Below are positions 1 through 12,121 of a DNA stretch of 64,000 nt, piece after piece. The stretch is from contig NZ_CP042806.1 of NCBI RefSeq assembly GCF_008000815.1, positions 1,612,001-1,676,000 on the forward strand, given 5' to 3'. The position numbers and the translations under genes are program-made. The notes below the pieces were generated by a model. That model worked only from the letters and a program-made list of their open reading frames with translations. It searched no databases and had not been told where the DNA came from. Each line of letters begins with the position of its first letter. Position 1 is the stretch's first letter. The DNA comes from Terriglobus albidus (GTDB taxonomy: Bacteria; Acidobacteriota; Terriglobia; Terriglobales; Acidobacteriaceae).

Positions 1-947
1 GGCGGCGTGTCTTTCAGGAGGCAGCGGCACTGGGTATCCTGCATCTGCATCTGACGGGCGGGGAGCCGCTCGCGCGCAAGGATTTGGCTGAGCTGATCCA
101 GGCAGGCCACGATGCGGGGCTCTACGTGAATATGGTGACCTCGGGTGTGGGGTTGACCGAGGAACGGCTCGCAGGGCTGGTGCAGGCCGGGCTGGAACAT
201 CTGCAACTGAGCTTTCAGGACGCAGATGAGGCACGGGCCAACTACATCGCCGGAACGCGGGCTCACGCCTGGAAGCTGGGGCTGGTTCCGCTGATCAAGC
301 AGCAGCGGCTTGCCTTCACGGTGAACCTGGTGGTGCACCGGCAGAACCTTGATCGGTTGGAAGAGATGATTGCTCTGGCAGAGTCGCTGGAGCCAAACCG
401 CATCGAGATCGCACACGTGCAGTACTACGGCTGGGCGCTGAAGAACCGCAGTCTGCTGATGCCGACAGAGGAGCAGGTGCAGTACGCGCTGCCTGTGGTG
501 GAAGCAGCGAAGACGCGTCTGCGGGGAAAGATCCATCTGGACGCTGTGCTGCCCGACTACTACGCCAATTTCCCCAAGGCATGTGTCGGCGGATGGGGAC
601 GGCAGATGATCCTCATCGATCCCGCAGGGCGGGCGCTTCCATGCCACTCGGCGGGTATTCTGCCGGGGTTCGCATTCGACAACGTGCGGGAGAAAAGCCT
701 GTCGTGGATCTGGGGGCAGTCGCCTGCGTTTGAGCGGTTTCGTGGTGACGCGTGGATGTCGGAGACCTGCCGAAGCTGCGAGCGGAAAGAACGCGACTTC
801 GGCGGATGCCGGTGCCAGGCGTTTCTGTTGACGGGCGATATGGAAGCGATCGATCCGGTGTGTACGTATAGCCCGCAGCATGGGTTGATGGAAGAGCTGC
901 GGAAGCCGGCGGGGGATGATCTACTGCCGATTTACCGGAATAGTTGA
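1..947 (+). CDS. pqqE: PqqE-like radical SAM/SPASM protein, 5' truncated by window edge
   Basis: Open reading frame enters from the left edge in frame 3 (reading RRVFQEAAALGILH...), so the start and the radical SAM CxxxCxxC cluster lie outside the window. A TGGEPL segment typical of radical SAM enzymes is at the edge. The C-terminal half carries a SPASM-type set of cysteines (ACVGGWG, LPCHS, CRSCERK, GGCRC, DPVC) that binds auxiliary Fe-S clusters. The pattern and length match PqqE, which crosslinks Glu and Tyr of the PqqA peptide in PQQ cofactor synthesis; Acidobacteriota use PQQ-dependent dehydrogenases. No pqqA or pqqD is visible, so a related SPASM maturase is possible but less likely. 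The stop TGA lies inside an 8-bp tandem repeat. Confidence 0.85.
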   Translation, partial: RRVFQEAAALGILHLHLTGGEPLARKDLAELIQAGHDAGLYVNMVTSGVGLTEERLAGLVQAGLEHLQLSFQDADEARANYIAGTRAHAWKLGLVPLIKQQRLAFTVNLVVHRQNLDRLEEMIALAESLEPNRIEIAHVQYYGWALKNRSLLMPTEEQVQYALPVVEAAKTRLRGKIHLDAVLPDYYANFPKACVGGWGRQMILIDPAGRALPCHSAGILPGFAFDNVREKSLSWIWGQSPAFERFRGDAWMSETCRSCERKERDFGGCRCQAFLLTGDMEAIDPVCTYSPQHGLMEELRKPAGDDLLPIYRNS

Positions 948-973
948 ATAGTTGAATAGTTGAATAGTTGAAT
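938..973. repeat. 8-bp tandem repeat over the pqqE stop codon
   Basis: The unit GAATAGTT occurs four times plus a partial GAAT (938-973). The TGA stop of the upstream gene falls at the junction of units one and two, so changes in copy number downstream do not alter the protein. Confidence 0.85.
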
Positions 974-1061
974 GGTGAGCAGTTCCGGGCGCCAATACAC
1001 TGGGTGCCCCACATACGCGTAGCTTATGTGGGCATTCGCGCTATGCGCGAACCGCTTTCTG

Positions 1062-1096
1062 GTTGTCATCCTGAGCGAAGCGAAGGACCTGCTTTA
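1062..1096 (+). repeat. Dispersed repeat, CCTGAGCGAAGCGAAGG type
   Basis: GTTGTCATCCTGAGCGAAGC followed by GAAGGACCTGC. A close copy is at 4347-4380 and a reduced, inverted version at 31366-31396. The 205-bp gap between the flanking genes holds nothing else recognisable except a small GGGTGCCCCACATA / TATGTGGGCA hairpin at about 1004-1034. Confidence 0.7.
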
Positions 1097-1152
1097 CCCT
1101 CCACAATCGCCTAACCAGCCCCGCAAACCACCATTCAACGGCTCAACCGCGC

Positions 1153-2271
1153 TTAAAAATAAAACTCGGCGATCCGTTGGACGACCAACTCCTGTTCGTC
1201 CATCCGCAGTCCGGGGAAGATGGGTAGAGCCAGAACCTCATGCGCCGCCTGTTCGGAGTGTGGGAACGTACCTGCCATATAGCCAAGATGGGAGAGTGAC
1301 GGCTGCAGGTGAATCGGCAGCGGGTAGTAGATCTCGGTGCCGATCTGATGGGCGGTGAGGTGTGTCCGCAGGTCGTTGCGGCGTGGGGCGCGAATGACGT
1401 ACTGGTGCCAGGCGGAGTGGGCGTTGGTCAGCATCTCCGGCAGCGTGATGGCGCCGATCAGACCGGCCTGCTGGAAGAGGTGCAGGTAGTTCTCCGCGAT
1501 TTGAGCGCGTTCTTCATTGCCGGCGGTGACGTACTTCAGCCGGACGTTCAGCACCGCTGCCTGGAAGCTGTCGAGGCGGGCGTTCCATCCGATCTCATCG
1601 TGGAAGTAGCGCTGGCGCATGCCGTGAGTGCGCAGGGCGCGTGCGTGGTCGGCGACGGTGTCGTCGTTCGTGGTGACCATGCCGGCATCGCCCATGGCGG
1701 CGAGGTTTTTGGTGGGGTAGAAGCTGAAGGCCGCGGAGGCGCCGAGCGACCCGGCCGGGATCTGCTTCCAGCGTGCTCCCCAGGCCTGGGCGGCGTCTTC
1801 GATGAGCAGCAGTTTGTGGCGGTCTGCGATCTGCTGGAAGTGGTCCCAGTCGACGGGCTGGCCGTAGAGGTGGACCGGGAGAATGGCTTTGGTGCGCGGG
1901 GTAATTACGGCTTCGGCAGCGGCGGGAGACAGGTTGAAGGTGACCGGGTCGATATCGGCGAAGACCGGGATAGCGCCCGCGCGCAGGATGGCCGAGGTAG
2001 AGGCGAAGAAGCTGAACGGGGTGGTGATGACCTCGTCACCCGGACCTACGCCGGCGGCTGCCAGGGCGAGCCAGAGGGCGTCTGTGCCGGAAGCGCAGCC
2101 GATGGCGTGCTTGACCTGCAGAGCGGCAGCGGCTGCTGCTTCAAATTGTTCGACTTCGGGCCCAAGGATGAACTTCTGGGAGTCGGCGACCAGTTCCAGG
2201 GCGGCGAGAATCTCTTCGCGGCGGAGCTGGTATTCACGAGAAAAATCGAGCAAAGGAACGGCGTTCGGCAC
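1153..2271 (-). CDS. DegT/DnrJ/EryC1/StrS family PLP aminotransferase
   Basis: Fold-type I PLP enzyme of the sugar aminotransferase family, which transaminates nucleotide-linked keto-sugars for surface polysaccharide or glycan synthesis. Counting from the GTG start chosen here, the protein has 372 residues. It shows the family opening VPLLD, the CASGTDAL phosphate-binding segment, the EDAAQAWGA motif (about residues 158-166) and the Schiff-base lysine in SFYPTKNLAAMGD (about Lys188). The frame stays open back to 2355, but that extension (MLFLRTPPDF...) has no family resemblance, whereas the GTG at 2271 places VPLLD near the N-terminus as in relatives. The substrate cannot be told: no sugar-nucleotide genes are adjacent. 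Confidence 0.88.
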   Translation of the reverse strand: MPNAVPLLDFSREYQLRREEILAALELVADSQKFILGPEVEQFEAAAAAALQVKHAIGCASGTDALWLALAAAGVGPGDEVITTPFSFFASTSAILRAGAIPVFADIDPVTFNLSPAAAEAVITPRTKAILPVHLYGQPVDWDHFQQIADRHKLLLIEDAAQAWGARWKQIPAGSLGASAAFSFYPTKNLAAMGDAGMVTTNDDTVADHARALRTHGMRQRYFHDEIGWNARLDSFQAAVLNVRLKYVTAGNEERAQIAENYLHLFQQAGLIGAITLPEMLTNAHSAWHQYVIRAPRRNDLRTHLTAHQIGTEIYYPLPIHLQPSLSHLGYMAGTFPHSEQAAHEVLALPIFPGLRMDEQELVVQRIAEFYF

Positions 2272-2405
2272 GAGGTTGATCTTAAGCTCCCTGAAGAATG
2301 AAAGAAAGTGAGGCGCAGATGAAAGAAAGTCAGGGGGAGTGCGAAGAAACAGCAAATTTTGAGCAGCCTAAGGGCATCCCTGTGCGTCTATTAGGGCAGC
2401 AAGTG

Positions 2406-2435
2406 TTGAAAATTCGGCACAATGCTCGTATTGTG
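2406..2435 (+). promoter_or_regulatory. Candidate sigma70 promoter of hfq with palindrome over the -10
   Basis: TTGAAA (2406-2411), 17-bp spacer, TATTGT (2429-2434). An inverted repeat CACAAT-N6-ATTGTG (2418-2435) covers the spacer and -10 box and could be an operator. It lies about 130 bp before hfq. The 290-bp gap also carries the divergent aminotransferase start. Confidence 0.4.
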
Positions 2436-2564
2436 AACTCGCTCAGGACTTTTGAGTCTGGACGCCGCTGCAGTTTCCCTCACATAACCCGGGGGAAGCG
2501 GTGCAGCTTCACTGTTTCCAGCAACGCATTTTGAACCAGAAAATCTAAAAGGAGATCGGCCTTT

Positions 2565-2870
2565 ATGGATTCGAAGCCGGCGCAGAACATTCAGGACACT
2601 TTTCTCAACACTGTCCGCAAAGACAAGAGCCCCATCACGATCTACCTCGTAAGTGGCGTGAAGCTGACGGGCCGTATCCGCTCCTTCGACAAGTATTCCG
2701 TGTTGCTCGAGAACAACAGCCAGGAGCAGTTGATCTTCAAGCACGCTATCTCCACCGTGGTCAGTGGGCGGTCCGCTACGGGTCACGGCGAACGGCCGCA
2801 TGGATCCGCCATGTCGCATGGCGCTCCTTCGTCGGCCGCTGTCGCCGCGCATGAGCCCGCAGGTGCCTAG
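2565..2870 (+). CDS. hfq: RNA chaperone Hfq
   Basis: 101-residue Sm-like protein that forms a hexamer and helps small RNAs pair with mRNAs. The core (residues about 7-68) has the Sm1 region with [18 protein letters not shown] and the Sm2 signature IFKHAISTV, in which the YKHAIST of other Hfq proteins reads FKHAIST. Residues about 70-101 form a low-complexity tail rich in His, Ala, Ser and Gly, presumably disordered like the tail of E. coli Hfq. A good ribosome site AAAAGGAG precedes the ATG. hflX follows after 2 bp, the same order as in E. coli (hfq-hflX), so the two are cotranscribed. Confidence 0.97.
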   Translation: MDSKPAQNIQDTFLNTVRKDKSPITIYLVSGVKLTGRIRSFDKYSVLLENNSQEQLIFKHAISTVVSGRSATGHGERPHGSAMSHGAPSSAAVAAHEPAGA

Positions 2871-2872
2871 CA

Positions 2873-4324
2873 TTGGCAGGCATACAGAAGCCGCGGCTTC
2901 TCATAGAGAGGCTGCGGCAGGCTGACGAACTTCGCGAACGCAGTCTGAGCACACACGCGGAGCGAGCTGTTCTGGTCGCGGTGGAGTTTACCGGCGAGCG
3001 GCGGCAGGTTCCGTACGTGGCTGCGCGGGCGCGCGCCTCTGCAGCTATTGATGCTGCAGCGACCGGCGTTCCCGTAGAACCTGCCGTGCCTGTGGCTGAC
3101 CTCGACTTTGAGGCCGCGCTCGAGGAGTTCCGTGAGCTGGCGCGTTCGGCCGGAGCGGAGATCGCCTCGGTCATGATCCAGCGGCGGCAGAAGCCCGACC
3201 CTGCGTTGCTGGTGGGTCAGGGCAAGGCGGAAGAGATTGTCGCCATGGCCGAGAGCACGGGCGCCGAGCTGGTGCTGTTTGACCACGACCTCTCTCCCTC
3301 GCAGCTTCGCAATCTTGAAAAGCTGTTGCCGTGCCGCGTGATCGACCGCACGCAGCTTATCCTCGACATCTTTGCGCGTCATGCGCGGACCCGTGAGGGC
3401 CAGTTGCAGGTAGAGCTGGCGCAGCTTGAGTATCAGCTGCCACGGTTGGCCGGACGAGGCAAGGCGATGAGCCAGCTTGGCGGCGGCATCGGAACCCGTG
3501 GCCCCGGTGAAACCAAACTCGAAACCGACCGTCGGCGCATCCGTGTCCGCATCGACCATGTAAAAGGACAACTCGAACAGGTGCGGCGCATCCGCCGCCA
3601 GCAGCGGCAGCGGCGTGAAGGTGTTCCCGTGCCGGTGGTGGCGCTGGTGGGCTATACGAATGCGGGGAAGAGCACGTTGTTCAATGCGCTGACAGAGGCG
3701 GGCGTGCTGGAGTCGAGCCGCATGTTCGCAACGCTCGACCCGAAGCTGCGTCAGCTTGCGCTGCCTTCACGGCGCAAGGTGTTGCTCAGCGATACGGTCG
3801 GTTTTATCCGCAATCTGCCGCACACGCTGGTCACCAGCTTCCGCGCCACGCTGGAAGAAGTGGAGCGCGCAGAGATTCTGCTGCACGTGCGCGATGCTTC
3901 GTCGCCGATGCTGGATGAGCAGAAGACGCAGGTGGAGAAGGTGCTGGGGGAGCTCGATGCCGGGCGCAAGCCGGTGATTGAGGTGATGAACAAGGCCGAT
4001 CTGTTAGATGAGGCGCAGCGGAATGACCTCTGGCATCACGCGGGTAAAGGCGATCTGGTCACGGTGAGCGCGAAGACGGGCGAGGGCCTGGAGCGGTTGA
4101 TCACGCTGATCGATGAACGCATCGGCGGCGAAGGCGCGGCTGATCCTACGGAGACGGCCGAGTTCCGCATCCCCCAGAAGCAGGGCGCGGCGCTGGCGGC
4201 GATTGAGGCTGGGGCGTTTATTGAGAAGAAGCGGTTCGAGGGGAATCTGGTTTATCTGAGGGCACGGGGCCCGGCGAGTCTGCTGGGGCGGTATCGGCGG
4301 TTTCAGTTGGAGCCGGCGTCGTAG
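2873..4324 (+). CDS. hflX: Ribosome-splitting GTPase HflX
   Basis: TRAFAC-class GTPase that binds the 50S subunit and dissociates stalled ribosomes. The 483-residue protein has the HflX N-terminal domain with [10 protein letters not shown] (about 113-122), the glycine-rich linker [19 protein letters not shown] (about 203-221), P-loop GYTNAGKST (260-268), G3 DTVG (307-310) and G4 NKAD (373-376), then a short C-terminal domain. It starts at TTG 2 bp after the hfq stop; no other in-frame ATG precedes the conserved domain, so coupling to hfq translation is likely. The N-terminal approximately 30 residues are less conserved and the exact start is less certain than the rest. Confidence 0.95.
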   Translation: MAGIQKPRLLIERLRQADELRERSLSTHAERAVLVAVEFTGERRQVPYVAARARASAAIDAAATGVPVEPAVPVADLDFEAALEEFRELARSAGAEIASVMIQRRQKPDPALLVGQGKAEEIVAMAESTGAELVLFDHDLSPSQLRNLEKLLPCRVIDRTQLILDIFARHARTREGQLQVELAQLEYQLPRLAGRGKAMSQLGGGIGTRGPGETKLETDRRRIRVRIDHVKGQLEQVRRIRRQQRQRREGVPVPVVALVGYTNAGKSTLFNALTEAGVLESSRMFATLDPKLRQLALPSRRKVLLSDTVGFIRNLPHTLVTSFRATLEEVERAEILLHVRDASSPMLDEQKTQVEKVLGELDAGRKPVIEVMNKADLLDEAQRNDLWHHAGKGDLVTVSAKTGEGLERLITLIDERIGGEGAADPTETAEFRIPQKQGAALAAIEAGAFIEKKRFEGNLVYLRARGPASLLGRYRRFQLEPAS

Positions 4325-4346
4325 GACGGCAGAAAATGTAGTTTTG

Positions 4347-4450
4347 TTTGTCATCCTGAGCGAATGCGAAGGACCCGCTTTACGCGACGCCGCCCTCAAC
4401 CGATGGGTTGAGAAGCAGATTTCTCCGCTTCGCTACGAAATGACAAAGAA
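4347..4450. repeat. Composite dispersed repeat with inverted ends
   Basis: Left half TTTGTCATCCTGAGCGAATG with GCGAAGGACCCGC (4346-4380); right half GAGAAGCAGATTTCTCCGC with TTCGCTACGAAATGACAAA (4410-4447). The outer TTTGTCAT and ATGACAAA are inverted repeats, so the whole can fold. Halves recur at 1062, 13264, 16606, 31320 and 42903. A short open frame here (4344-4595) is mostly repeat and is not called as a gene. Confidence 0.7.
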
Positions 4451-4600
4451 GATGTGGCGCGGGATGGAGTGCTTCGGCATGGATAAGATTGCCCTCATAG
4501 AAGCCGCTGATGCATTTGTACGGGAAGCACTACGGCTCGAACTTCGCTCAGATACCCATCTTCTCCCAAAAATAGGTGCCATGTTGAGCGTTTAAATGAC

Positions 4601-4651
4601 CAGGCCGCCTCAAAGAGGGGGAGCGGAGAGTGTCCCCGGCGAGGCGGCCTG
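4601..4651. terminator. Strong nested hairpin between hflX and the atp operon
   Basis: Perfect 11-bp arms CAGGCCGCCTC (4601-4611) and GAGGCGGCCTG (4641-4651) enclose a second stem GGGGA/TCCCC (4618-4622, 4633-4637). No U-run follows on either strand, so this may be a structured RNA or a factor-dependent terminator rather than an intrinsic one. The rest of the 587-bp gap (4325-4911) holds the composite repeat upstream and the atp promoter downstream. Confidence 0.5.
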
Positions 4652-4791
4652 ATTGACCCTGAATTGGGTCCAGGTGGTGACTTAAAGGGTACTCCGGTTC
4701 TCTATTGCGTCAAGTACTTTTCGGGGATATTTCAGGGATGTCAAATTGTGCGAATAGCGACTTGCTAGTTCTTTTATCGCACGAATGCACA

Positions 4792-4821
4792 TTGACATGC
4801 CCCAAAATGCCTTGTTACAAA
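4792..4821 (+). promoter_or_regulatory. Candidate promoter of the ATP synthase operon
   Basis: Perfect -35 TTGACA (4792-4797), 18-bp spacer, TACAAA (4816-4821) in an AT-rich stretch, 90 bp before the first b-subunit start. No other good sigma70 site is apparent in the gap. Confidence 0.5.
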
Positions 4822-4911
4822 TAAGATGTCGAAGGGAAGAAAAGAAAGCCTCTTTCGCTGCCCTGAAGATCCGTTCCCGCGGTTACGGCAGCTTTCCAGA
4901 CAAGCCATTTC

Positions 4912-5376
4912 ATGAATGAGATCCTAGCTACACTTAGCGAACTTGTGCTCGGCTCCGTGCCGACGATTGTGTTGTTTACGCTCGTGGTGATCGCCTATAG
5001 CGTACTGGTGCGCCGTCCTCTGGAGAAGACGCTGTCCGAGCGCCGCGCGCGTACTTCCGGCGCCATGGAGCAGGCTAAGTCGGCTGTAGCCTCCGCTGAA
5101 AGCAAGACGTCGGAGTATGAAGAGCGGTTGCGCATTGCGCGTGCCGAGATCTTCGAAGCCCGTCAGAAGCGTGTGCAGCAGTTCAACGCCGAGCGTGAGG
5201 CCATTCTGGCCGAAGCGCGCGAGCAGGCGCAGACGCGTGTCACCGCAGCCCGCCAACAGGTAGAGCAGAGCCTCACTGAGGCGAAGAAGCAGATTGAGGT
5301 GGCCAGCGAGCAGCTTTCGGCTCAGGTCCTGAAGGCCATTTTGCCAGCGGAAGTTCTGGCTGGAGGCGCGCAGTGA
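4912..5376 (+). CDS. atpF: ATP synthase Fo subunit b (first copy, b/b' type)
   Basis: 154 residues: one N-terminal transmembrane helix (about residues 12-32, VPTIVLFTLVVIAYSVLV), the b-family RRPLEKTLSERR turn, then a long charged coiled coil. It forms half of the peripheral stalk that holds F1 static against the rotor. First gene of the operon and overlapped by the next b gene by 4 bp. The presence of two different b genes side by side suggests a heterodimeric stalk, as with b/b' in other phyla. Confidence 0.9.
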   Translation: MNEILATLSELVLGSVPTIVLFTLVVIAYSVLVRRPLEKTLSERRARTSGAMEQAKSAVASAESKTSEYEERLRIARAEIFEARQKRVQQFNAEREAILAEAREQAQTRVTAARQQVEQSLTEAKKQIEVASEQLSAQVLKAILPAEVLAGGAQ

Positions 5377-6083
5377 AGTTGAAGAAGATTTTGTTTGCGG
5401 CGATGCTCGCCGGTGTTCTTGCTGCGCCCTCGCCGCTGACCTTTGCGCAGGAAGCTGCCCCCGCCCCCGCCGCCAAGCAGGATAAGCCGGAGCTGACGGC
5501 TCCCGAAGAGCTGAAGTCTGAGAAGAAGGAAGAAGATTCTAACGAAGCCTTCCTGAAGAGCCCGATGGTCGTGAAGATCGGTCATGCCTTGGGCATGCAG
5601 CCGGACACCGCCGCCACCGCCTTCCAGGTGCTTAACTTTGCGATCCTCGCGATTGCCGTTCTCTACGGCCTGATGAAGTCGCTACCCAAGGCCTTCCGTA
5701 ATCGCTCCGCCATTATCGGCAAGCAGATCAACGACGCCCGTTCGGCGACTGAGGCTGCCAACGCCCGTATGTCCGCCGTCGAGGCTCGCCTGGCGAAGCT
5801 GGATGGTGAGATCTCCGCGCTGAAGTCACAGGCCGCTGCCGATGCCGCCGCCGAAGAGGCACGTATGAAGGCGCAGCTCGAGGACGAGAAGAACAAGATT
5901 GTTACTGCTGCCGAGCAGGAGGTTGCCGCAGCCAGCGCCCATGCGCAGCGCGCCATCAAAGAGTACGCAGCCGAGCTGGCGATCTCGCAGGCAGCACAGA
6001 AGCTGCAAGTTTCGGCTGAGACTGACCGCCTGTTGATCCGCAGCTTTGCGGAGCGTCTGGGCGGGAACGGAGGCCAGAACTAA
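5373..6083 (+). CDS. atpF: ATP synthase Fo subunit b (second copy, with signal peptide)
   Basis: 236 residues, longer than a normal b subunit (about 155-170). It starts at GTG overlapping the previous stop (GTGA). Residues 1-25 are a signal peptide (MKLKKILFAAMLAGVLAAP... ending TFAQ), followed by an Ala/Pro/Lys/Glu-rich periplasmic linker (26-55), a transmembrane helix at about 88-108 (VLNFAILAIAVLYGLM) and a coiled coil to the end. The extra exported N-terminus is a known feature of one acidobacterial b paralogue as I understand it; its role is unknown. Partner of the shorter b subunit in the peripheral stalk. Confidence 0.88.
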   Translation: MKLKKILFAAMLAGVLAAPSPLTFAQEAAPAPAAKQDKPELTAPEELKSEKKEEDSNEAFLKSPMVVKIGHALGMQPDTAATAFQVLNFAILAIAVLYGLMKSLPKAFRNRSAIIGKQINDARSATEAANARMSAVEARLAKLDGEISALKSQAAADAAAEEARMKAQLEDEKNKIVTAAEQEVAAASAHAQRAIKEYAAELAISQAAQKLQVSAETDRLLIRSFAERLGGNGGQN

Positions 6084-6622
6084 TGGCGGATGTCACTCTT
6101 CGTTACGCGCAGGCTTTTGCGGATGTGGTGGCTGCAGCGCAGCTCGACCGCGAGCAGGTCCGCCAACAGCTCGATGACTTTGCCGGCACGCTGGCCGGCA
6201 GCCGTGAGCTTCGTGAGCTCCTGGAGAATCCGTCGATCGATCAGGCCACCAAGGTGAAGGTGCTGGACGCGGTGGGTGGGAAGATCGGCTTCAGTAAGCA
6301 GGTACGGAACTTCCTGGCGGTGTTGACCGCGCACGACCGCATGGAGATGCTGGGCGACGTGTTGGATCAGTACAATGCCATCGCTGACAGACAAGCTGGA
6401 ATTTCGGAAGCTGAGATCATCAGCGCCCATCCTTTGACCGGCGAGGATAAGGCGTTGCTGGAGCAGAAGGCCGGAGCCCTGGCCGGTGGCAAGGTGCGCG
6501 CCAGCTATAAGCAGGACGCCTCGCTGCTGGGTGGAGCGATTATCAGGATTGGATCGACGCTGTATGACGGCTCGGTCAAGGCGCAGTTGGCCCAGTTGAA
6601 ACAAAAGCTGGTCAACGCGTAA
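6083..6622 (+). CDS. atpH: ATP synthase F1 subunit delta
   Basis: 179 residues, normal OSCP/delta length. The helical N-terminal domain begins with LRYAQAFADVV, and the C-terminal signature LLGGAIIRIGSTLYDGSVKAQL (split here: LLGGAIIRIG, then SVKAQL) is characteristic of the family. Delta caps the F1 head and joins it to the b subunits. The ATG overlaps the previous stop (TAATG), so translation is coupled. Confidence 0.95.
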   Translation: MADVTLRYAQAFADVVAAAQLDREQVRQQLDDFAGTLAGSRELRELLENPSIDQATKVKVLDAVGGKIGFSKQVRNFLAVLTAHDRMEMLGDVLDQYNAIADRQAGISEAEIISAHPLTGEDKALLEQKAGALAGGKVRASYKQDASLLGGAIIRIGSTLYDGSVKAQLAQLKQKLVNA

Positions 6623-6678
6623 GCCGCGGCGGAAACGCACAAGACACACCGCGACAAACATCAGTATCAAGGGATTGA

Positions 6679-8241
<1,563 letters not shown>

Positions 8242-8247
8242 CCGACT

Positions 8248-10789
<2,542 letters not shown>

Positions 10790-10792
10790 GCC

Positions 10793-11230
10793 ATGGCCGA
10801 GACAACACACAATACGGGACTTCTCTCGGTGCGGCTGGTCACGCCGCAGCGCGTGGTGGTCGACACCACGGCTGAGGCGGTGGAGCTGCCGTCGATGTCC
10901 GGCTACCTGGAGACGCTGTACGGCGCCTCTCCGCTGCTGGCCGAGCTGGGCGCCGGCGAGGTTCGCCTGCACGGCGGCGCTTCGGGCAACGAGAAGTTCT
11001 TCGTAGCCTGGGGCTTTGCCGAGGTGCTGCCGGAGCGTGTGACCATCCTGGCCGAACAGGCAATGCGCCCAAGCGAGATCAACGTCGAGCAGGCAAAGGC
11101 AGAGCTTCTGCAAGGCGAGAAGGACTGGGCCAATGCCGGCGACGAAGCGCAGGCGTATGACGATGCCAATGCGGAGATCCGCGTAGCCGAGGAGAAGATT
11201 GCTTCGGCTGAGGGCAAGGCCGCTCACTAA
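10793..11230 (+). CDS. atpC: ATP synthase F1 subunit epsilon
   Basis: 145 residues: beta-sandwich N-terminal domain (LSVRLVTPQRVVVDTTAEAV, then PSMSGYLETLYG, in which the usual G-GILPGH turn is replaced by GYLETLYGASPLL) and a C-terminal helical hairpin rich in Ala and Glu. Rotor-foot subunit that can inhibit hydrolysis. Starts 3 bp after atpD and ends the operon just before a strong terminator. Confidence 0.95.
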   Translation: MAETTHNTGLLSVRLVTPQRVVVDTTAEAVELPSMSGYLETLYGASPLLAELGAGEVRLHGGASGNEKFFVAWGFAEVLPERVTILAEQAMRPSEINVEQAKAELLQGEKDWANAGDEAQAYDDANAEIRVAEEKIASAEGKAAH

Positions 11231-11250
11231 CTTTTATGTAGATACAAAGC

Positions 11251-11278
11251 AAAGGCGCGGACTTCGGTCCGCGCCTTT
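11251..11278 (+). terminator. Intrinsic terminator of the atp operon
   Basis: Perfect 12-bp stem AAAGGCGCGGAC / GTCCGCGCCTTT with loop TTCG, 20 bp after the atpC stop. Confidence 0.85.
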
Positions 11279-11325
11279 AGCTTCGAATCGGTGAGTTTAT
11301 TGTGTCGCAGATGTGAGCATCGGAT

Positions 11326-12102
11326 TTGGACTTAGAATTCCAGTCAGTGACTATCAAACGATTGATCGGCCTGCTTTGCTTAGTCTGCCTTTTGGTTCTG
11401 TTTGTCGCTGTCCACTCTTTCTTTGCTGATCGTGAATCAGTTGTCAAAGAGATCGTTTCTCCGGATGGGAAAAGCATTGCGGTGATTCGTAGGATTCAGC
11501 GATCTCAATGGGGGAGTGAGCCGGATGTCGTTGAAGTTGCGATAGGTCGTCGTCACTGGCTCAAGACAGTGGTTGCCCGGCTCCCTTACGAGAGTCACTT
11601 AGAAGATTTCAATGTGAGTTGGCTTGATCCGGCGAAGATCGCGGTTCTGTATCCGACGGATGCCACGAGCAGGCGATATAAGACGGTATCGCCTGCCACA
11701 GGAGAGGCGGCGGGTATTGCGCCGATCGGCTTTGTACATACCGCTACCTGGATCGATGATGCGGAAAGCGGAGTTTCTGAAGTGCTCTCTTCTCTCGATT
11801 CTGTTCACCAAGTCACAGTGAAGGTGGAGCCGGAATCGGGCTCCGGTGACAAGAAAAGGTTGAAGGTGTGGCTGCAAGATAGTCAAAGTCAGGCTCTCAG
11901 AGCCGACACGGCTATTGCTGTGTACGACGAAGCGATGTGCAGCGCTTCCTTCCTCTATGGCGTAAGGTGGAGGTCGGCGGTCTTACTCGATCTCTACATT
12001 CCTGGTTGCGATTGGGCAGAGTCAGGGAAGAAGGTAGAGTCGACTATGGTCGGAAATATCCTGGTTCGGCGTCGTATGAGTGATGGTTCCTCGGATGAAT
12101 GA
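11326..12102 (+). CDS. Membrane-anchored protein of unknown function
   Basis: 258 residues from a TTG start; a GTG seven codons later (11347) is an alternative, and neither has a clear ribosome site. One N-terminal transmembrane helix (RLIGLLCLVCLLVLFVAVH, about 12-30) is followed by an extracytoplasmic domain with alternating hydrophobic strands, two late cysteines (AMCSAS, IPGCDW) that could pair, and a basic C-terminus. I recognise no family. Base composition (about 50% GC) is below that of the atp operon, which fits an acquired or fast-evolving gene. It stands alone between the atp terminator and a convergent gene. Confidence 0.6.
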   Translation: MDLEFQSVTIKRLIGLLCLVCLLVLFVAVHSFFADRESVVKEIVSPDGKSIAVIRRIQRSQWGSEPDVVEVAIGRRHWLKTVVARLPYESHLEDFNVSWLDPAKIAVLYPTDATSRRYKTVSPATGEAAGIAPIGFVHTATWIDDAESGVSEVLSSLDSVHQVTVKVEPESGSGDKKRLKVWLQDSQSQALRADTAIAVYDEAMCSASFLYGVRWRSAVLLDLYIPGCDWAESGKKVESTMVGNILVRRRMSDGSSDE

Positions 12103-12121
12103 TGGGGGATCTCGGCCTCAG

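Noticed and set aside
1309-2301. Long plus-strand open frame (330 codons) opposite the aminotransferase gene
   Set aside because: It mirrors the GC-rich minus-strand gene, has no domain resemblance and a Gly/Val/Asp-biased composition typical of antisense frames.
4344-4595. Possible 83-codon gene between hflX and atp
   Set aside because: More than half of it is the dispersed repeat; the tail has no recognisable family and ends just before the hairpin.
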